A stretch of DNA of 17,472 nt from DASSBG01 sp965651365 (GTDB lineage: Bacteria; Pseudomonadota; Gammaproteobacteria; Xanthomonadales; Rhodanobacteraceae), in contig CBFGSA010000058.1 in NCBI GenBank assembly GCA_965651365.1, forward strand, positions 1-17,472, read 5' to 3'. Each line of letters opens with the position of its first letter. Position 1 is the first letter of the stretch. Below are positions 13,798-17,472 of this stretch, piece by piece. The translations under genes were made by a program, and so were the position numbers. Under the pieces are notes generated by a model. That model ran no database searches, was not told where the DNA came from, and saw only the letters and a list, made by a program, of their open reading frames with translations.

Positions 13798-13803
13798 TAC
13801 AAT
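13798..13803 (+). promoter_or_regulatory. -10 box 6 nt before queF ATG (possible leaderless start)
   Basis: TACAAT in GCGTACAATG ends exactly 6 nt before the queF ATG, the same arrangement as at miaA. It suggests that queF has its own promoter in addition to read-through from miaA. No clear -35 is seen. Confidence 0.5.
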
Positions 13804-13809
13804 GCAGGC

Positions 13810-14643
13810 ATGGATGTTCTGCGCCAATCGCAACTGGGCAAGGCCAGCGCCTACCACACCCAGCACGACCCGAACCTGCTGTTTCCGATCCCGCGCACCG
13901 AGGCCCGCGCTGCACTGGCACCCGATGCCGCCGCGCACTTTGTCGGCTGCGACATCTGGCATGCCTGGGAGCTGTCGTGGCTGAATGCGCGGGGGCTGCC
14001 ACAGGTGGCCGTGGCGCGCTTCACGGTGGATTGTCACAGCCCCAAGCTGATCGAATCGAAGTCCTTCAAGCTCTATCTCAACAGCCTGGCCCAGACCCGC
14101 TTTGCCAGCCGCGAGGCGCTGGCGGACCTGCTGCAAGGCGAGCTCGGCCAAGCTGCCGCAGCGCAGGTCGAAGTGGAATTACTGGATCCCGATGACGCCT
14201 CGCTGGCACCCCGGCCCTCGCCGCCCGGCGAGTCCCTGGACGGCCTCGACATCGCCATCGAGGCCGACGGCTACGGGCCGCCCAGGGCCGAGTTGCTGCA
14301 GGCCGATTCCGACAACAACGTCAGCGAGGTACTCGGCACGCGCCTGTTCCGCTCCAACTGCCCGGTCACCCGCCAACCCGACTGGGCCAGCGTGCAGATC
14401 ACGTGGGACGGTCCACGGCTGGACCGCGCGGGATTGCTGCGCTACCTCGTGTCATTCCGCAATCACAGCGGGTTTCATGAACAGTGCGTGGAACGGATCT
14501 TCACCGACCTGCGTCTGATGTGCAGCCCCCGGCAATGTGACGTGCGCGCGCTGTTCACCCGGCGCGGCGGCCTGGACATCAATCCATGGCGCAGCACACA
14601 CCACCCACGGCCGCCTGCAGCGAGCCGCGATCCCCGGCAGTAA
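13810..14643 (+). CDS. queF: NADPH-dependent 7-cyano-7-deazaguanine reductase (long, type II form)
   Basis: The protein has 277 residues (E. coli 282). It reduces the nitrile preQ0 to the amine preQ1 in queuosine synthesis, a tunnelling-fold enzyme. The QueF motif ESKSFKLYLNS is at 82-92. The catalytic Cys184 in SNCPVTRQPDWA and Asp191, seven residues on, have the spacing known from E. coli Cys190/Asp197. FHEQCVERI and the near-C-terminal GGLDINPWRS are also family hallmarks. The last 15 or so residues (HHPRPPAASRDPRQ) extend past the usual end and look unstructured. gluQ, two genes downstream, acts later on the same modified base. Confidence 0.96.
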   Translation: MDVLRQSQLGKASAYHTQHDPNLLFPIPRTEARAALAPDAAAHFVGCDIWHAWELSWLNARGLPQVAVARFTVDCHSPKLIESKSFKLYLNSLAQTRFASREALADLLQGELGQAAAAQVEVELLDPDDASLAPRPSPPGESLDGLDIAIEADGYGPPRAELLQADSDNNVSEVLGTRLFRSNCPVTRQPDWASVQITWDGPRLDRAGLLRYLVSFRNHSGFHEQCVERIFTDLRLMCSPRQCDVRALFTRRGGLDINPWRSTHHPRPPAASRDPRQ

Positions 14644-14686
14644 CACTGCCAGGCAGCCAGGCATTACAACCCAAGGGAGTTCGACC

Positions 14687-15868
14687 ATGGAACACACCTA
14701 CGACTACCTGATCATTGGCGCCGGCATGACCGGCGAAGCCGCCGCCCAAGCGCTGCACGATACCGATCCGGAGGCCCACATCGGCATGGTCGGCGACGAG
14801 AACGACCCGCCCTACGACCGCCCGCCGCTGAGCAAGGACCTTTGGAAAGATGACAAGCTCGACGACATCTTCCGGCCACTGAACAAGTCCGGTGCCACCC
14901 TGCACCAGGGCCGCAGGGCGACGACGGTTGACGCCCAGGCGCACAAGGTCACCGACGATCGGGGGGATACCTACAGCTACCGCAAGCTGCTGCTCGCCAC
15001 CGGCGGCACGCCGCGCACGCTGGATATCGACAGTGAGCTGCTGATCCACTTTCGCCGCCTCGCCGACTATCGACGCCTGCGTGAACTGGCCAAGCCCGGC
15101 AGCCACATCGCCGTCATCGGCGGCGGCTTCATCGGCAGCGAGCTGGCCGCGAGCTTGAGCGCCAACCAGGTCAAGGTCACGATGATCTTCCCCGAAGACT
15201 ACCTGGGCGAGCGCGTCTATCCGATCGGCCTGGCCGACTACCTCAGCGACTACTACCGCGAGCACGGTGTCGAACTGCTGCCGGGCCGGCTGGTAAAAAG
15301 CGGCCATCAGGATGGAGACACCCTGCATCTGACGCTGGATGACGGCAATACCGTACAGGTCAATGCCGCAGTGGCTGGACTCGGCATTACCCCGAATACC
15401 GCGCTGGCCGAACAGGCCGGTGCCTCGGTTGACAACGGCATCGTGGTCGACGCGTGCATGCGCACCAGCGTGCCCGACATCTTTGCCGCCGGTGACGTGG
15501 CCGCCTTCCCCAACCAGGCCCTGGGCCGACGGATGCGGGTCGAACACGAAAATTGCGCCATCACCACCGGCAGCCGTGCCGGCCGCGCCATGGCCGGCAA
15601 GCCCGAGCCCTATACCGAACTGCCGTTCTTCTATTCCGACCTGTTCGACCTGGGTTACGAGGCCGTCGGCACGCTCGATGCACGCCTGGACATCGCCGAG
15701 GGCTGGCGCGTGCCGCACCGCGAAGGCGTGGTCTACTACCTCGACGAGGGCCGCGTGCGCGGCGTCCTGCTGTGGAACACCTGGGGCCAGGTCGAAGCCG
15801 CGCGCAAGCTGATCGCCGATCCCGGCCCCCACGACGCCGACAGCCTGCGCGGCCGCATCACCGGTTGA
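14687..15868 (+). CDS. FAD/NAD(P)-dependent oxidoreductase, ferredoxin/rubredoxin-reductase or AIF type
   Basis: The protein has 393 residues. Two dinucleotide folds are visible: GAGMTG (11-16, FAD) and GGGFIG (145-150, NAD(P)H). PPYDRPPLSK (41-50) is typical of the ferredoxin/rubredoxin reductase and apoptosis-inducing-factor group. ATGG (104-107) and DIFAAGD (264-270) complete the second FAD contact. No CxxxxC redox-active disulfide is present, so it is not a thioredoxin- or glutathione-reductase type. The ATG at 14687 follows AAGGGAG by 7 nt. An earlier in-frame ATG overlapping queF is rejected. Its stop overlaps the gluQ start by one base (TGATG), so the two are coupled. The electron acceptor is unknown. 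Confidence 0.85.
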   Translation: MEHTYDYLIIGAGMTGEAAAQALHDTDPEAHIGMVGDENDPPYDRPPLSKDLWKDDKLDDIFRPLNKSGATLHQGRRATTVDAQAHKVTDDRGDTYSYRKLLLATGGTPRTLDIDSELLIHFRRLADYRRLRELAKPGSHIAVIGGGFIGSELAASLSANQVKVTMIFPEDYLGERVYPIGLADYLSDYYREHGVELLPGRLVKSGHQDGDTLHLTLDDGNTVQVNAAVAGLGITPNTALAEQAGASVDNGIVVDACMRTSVPDIFAAGDVAAFPNQALGRRMRVEHENCAITTGSRAGRAMAGKPEPYTELPFFYSDLFDLGYEAVGTLDARLDIAEGWRVPHREGVVYYLDEGRVRGVLLWNTWGQVEAARKLIADPGPHDADSLRGRITG

Positions 15869-16773
15869 TGGAGGAGCACACGGTATCGGCCCACGACAAT
15901 CCGGATCGCGGCGTCGGGCGCTTCGCGCCTTCGCCAACCGGAAATCTGCATCTGGGTACGCTGGTCGCCGCACTGGGTAGCTGGCTGCAGGTGCGCCACA
16001 AGGGCGGACGCTGGCTGATCCGTGTGGACGATATCGACCCGGCGCGTGAACATCCCGGCTCCGCGCAGCGGATCGTGACGGGCCTGGCGCGCTGCGGCCT
16101 CATCCCTGACGCACCGGTCTTGTACCAGTCGACCCGCCTGTCGGCCTACCAGAGGGCGCTCGATGCGCTGCGAGAGCAAGGCCATGTATTCGAATGCTGG
16201 TGCAGCCGGCGCGACCTGGCCGATGCCGGGGAGGTGCATCGGGACGGTCAGTGTCTGCGCAGTCAGGATCCGGGACGTCCGCCGGCATTGCGCCTGAAGG
16301 TACCACCGGGCATCGTTGGCTTTGAGGACCGGATCTGCGGGCCCCAGCAGCAGGATGTGCGCGAGGAGGTCGGCGATTTCGTGTTGCGTCGTGCCGACGG
16401 CTGCTGGAGCTATCATCTGGCCTGCGCCGTCGACGAAGCCCACCAGGGCATCACCGAGGTGGTCCGCGGCCATGACCTGCTGGACTCGACACCGCGCCAG
16501 ATCCTGATCCAGCGCCTGCTGGGTCTGCCCAGCCCCGACTATGGACATCTGCCGCTGGTGCTGGGCACGGATGGCGAGAAGCTGTCCAAGTCCGGCAACG
16601 GTCCCGAGCTCGATCTGGGCCATCCCGTTGCCGCCCTCAATGCCGCCCTCGCCCACCTCGGGCAATCATCGTGTTTGCGCGACAACAAACCGCTGGATGT
16701 GCAACTTGCAGATGCGGCCCGGGCATTCGATTTGTCATCATTGGCAAAGCAGGCGCATAGTACAGTGCACTGA
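15868..16773 (+). CDS. gluQ: Glutamyl-Q tRNA(Asp) synthetase
   Basis: The protein has 301 residues and is a GluRS catalytic domain without the anticodon-binding part, as in GluQ-RS. That enzyme activates glutamate and attaches it to the queuosine of tRNA-Asp. FAPSPTGNLHLGTL carries the HIGH-type HLGT (28-31), and KLSKS (238-242) is the KMSKS motif. Cys110, Cys112 and Cys129 match three of the four family zinc ligands in spacing. The fourth, normally Tyr, is not obvious here (the stretch reads EVHRDGQC). The ATG overlaps the TGA of the preceding gene. A strong GGAGGAG lies just inside the gene after the ATG, but no usable later start codon follows it at a proper distance. Confidence 0.93.
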   Translation: MEEHTVSAHDNPDRGVGRFAPSPTGNLHLGTLVAALGSWLQVRHKGGRWLIRVDDIDPAREHPGSAQRIVTGLARCGLIPDAPVLYQSTRLSAYQRALDALREQGHVFECWCSRRDLADAGEVHRDGQCLRSQDPGRPPALRLKVPPGIVGFEDRICGPQQQDVREEVGDFVLRRADGCWSYHLACAVDEAHQGITEVVRGHDLLDSTPRQILIQRLLGLPSPDYGHLPLVLGTDGEKLSKSGNGPELDLGHPVAALNAALAHLGQSSCLRDNKPLDVQLADAARAFDLSSLAKQAHSTVH

Positions 16774-16794
16774 TCCAACAAAAGGAGATCGACC

Positions 16795-17472
16795 ATGAGC
16801 GCTCGTGTTGCATTGGTTACCGGCGGTACCGGCGGAATTGGCACCGCCATTGTTCGACACCTGAACGAACTTGGGCACAAGGTCGTGACCAACTACCGCA
16901 ACCAGGCCAAGACCGACGCCTGGCTGGAACAGATGCGCGGTGAAGGCATCGAGGTCGCTACCGTGCAATGCGACATCGGCGATCCCGAAGCCTGCCAGAG
17001 CATGATCCAGTCGATCGAAGCCGATGTCGGGCCGATCGACATCCTGGTCAACAACGCGGGCATCACCCGTGACAGCACCTTCCACAGGATGAAGGCCGAA
17101 GACTGGACCGACGTCATCAACACCAACCTCAACGCCTGCTTCAACGTCACCCGGCCGGTGATCGAGGGCATGCGTGCGCGCAAATGGGGCCGCGTCATCC
17201 AGATCAGTTCGATCAATGGGCAGAAAGGACAGTACGGCCAGGCCAACTATGCCGCGGCCAAGGCCGGCATGCACGGCTTCACGATCTCGCTGGCACAGGA
17301 AAACGCACGCTACGGCATCACCGTCAACACCGTCTCGCCAGGCTATGTCGGTACCGACATGGTGATGGCCGTGCCCGAGGAAGTGCGCGAGAAGATCGTG
17401 GCCCAGATTCCCATCGGCCGCCTCGGTCGCCCCGACGAAATCGCCCATGCCGTGGCCTTCTTCGTTGCGGAC
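16795..17472 (+). CDS. phaB: Acetoacetyl-CoA reductase, PhaB type (partial, C-terminus outside window)
   Basis: The frame is open for 226 codons to the right edge, and about 20 residues should remain. It is a short-chain dehydrogenase: TGGTGGIG (9-16) binds the cofactor, NNAGITRD (86-93) is the structural motif, and Ser139, Tyr152 and Lys156 form the catalytic set. The stretch ISSINGQKGQYGQANYAAAK is characteristic of NADPH-dependent acetoacetyl-CoA reductases that supply 3-hydroxybutyryl-CoA for polyhydroxybutyrate, and it separates this protein from FabG. No phaA or phaC is in the window, so a PHB role is inference. AAGGAG lies 7 nt before the ATG, 21 nt after the gluQ stop. Confidence 0.85.
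   Translation, partial: MSARVALVTGGTGGIGTAIVRHLNELGHKVVTNYRNQAKTDAWLEQMRGEGIEVATVQCDIGDPEACQSMIQSIEADVGPIDILVNNAGITRDSTFHRMKAEDWTDVINTNLNACFNVTRPVIEGMRARKWGRVIQISSINGQKGQYGQANYAAAKAGMHGFTISLAQENARYGITVNTVSPGYVGTDMVMAVPEEVREKIVAQIPIGRLGRPDEIAHAVAFFVAD

Noticed and set aside
13771..13809. preQ1 riboswitch before queF
   Set aside because: Only 39 bp separate miaA and queF and no aptamer-like hairpin with an A-rich tail is present. The TACAAT box so close to ATG also argues against a leader.
12763..14151. 462-residue open frame on the minus strand
   Set aside because: It is antisense to miaA and queF, whose catalytic motifs are intact. Composition is that of a shadow frame.
14579..15973. 464-residue open frame on the minus strand
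   Set aside because: It is antisense to the FAD oxidoreductase with two nucleotide-binding motifs. No signal of its own.
16757..16774. CAGTGCACTG palindrome before phaB as an operator
   Set aside because: It is only 10 bp, lies at the gluQ stop codon and has no associated promoter, so chance is likely.

Overview
The window is GC-rich DNA with very dense genes and reads as a gammaproteobacterium, most likely of the Xanthomonadales/Lysobacterales. That placement is an inference. It rests on the hfq-hflX-hflK-hflC-DUF2065-purA-epmA cluster, a unimodular-length (type II) QueF, and the short palindromic and GATTCCC-type intergenic repeats typical of that group. I could not run a database search, so the genus is not named.

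Layout, left to right. (1) Bases 1-770, minus: a rhomboid intramembrane protease cut by the left window edge. (2) 771-1396: a 626-bp gap holding a 131-bp inverted-repeat element and a perfect 175-bp tandem duplication that includes the 3' end of the next gene. (3) 1397-3172, minus: a gamma-glutamyltranspeptidase lipoprotein (ggt). (4) 3173-3514: a divergent regulatory region with a CAAAC-N4-GTTTG palindrome. (5) 3515-5646, plus: a secreted lipase-like hydrolase followed by an exported DUF4785-like protein. (6) 5647-5819: a convergent gap with a hairpin-rich repeat. (7) 5820-12681, minus: the RNA-chaperone/protease-modulator cluster hfq, hflX, hflK, hflC, DUF2065, purA, epmA. A 729-bp repeat-filled gap lies between the DUF2065 gene and purA. 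(8) 12826-17472, plus, divergent from hfq: miaA, queF, an FAD/NAD oxidoreductase, gluQ and a PhaB-type acetoacetyl-CoA reductase cut by the right edge.

Functional themes. Three genes act on tRNA modification (miaA on A37; queF in queuosine synthesis; gluQ glutamylating queuosine on tRNA-Asp). queF and gluQ belong to the same pathway and flank the oxidoreductase. epmA modifies elongation factor P. hflK/hflC form the membrane complex that controls the FtsH protease, hfq is the sRNA chaperone and hflX is a ribosome-splitting GTPase. The coding content is mostly conserved housekeeping.

The unusual material is between genes. Two independent tandem arrays share one architecture: a 38-40-bp copy of a gene end (the 3' end of ggt, the 5' end of purA) alternates with a hairpin-rich spacer, two perfect units each. 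At purA this places two decoy copies of the purA start, each opening a 56-codon ORF, upstream of the real start. Other points of note are an apparent CTG start for hflX, two genes with TACAAT exactly 6 nt before ATG (possible leaderless transcripts), and a PsrA-like operator over the putative lipase promoter.
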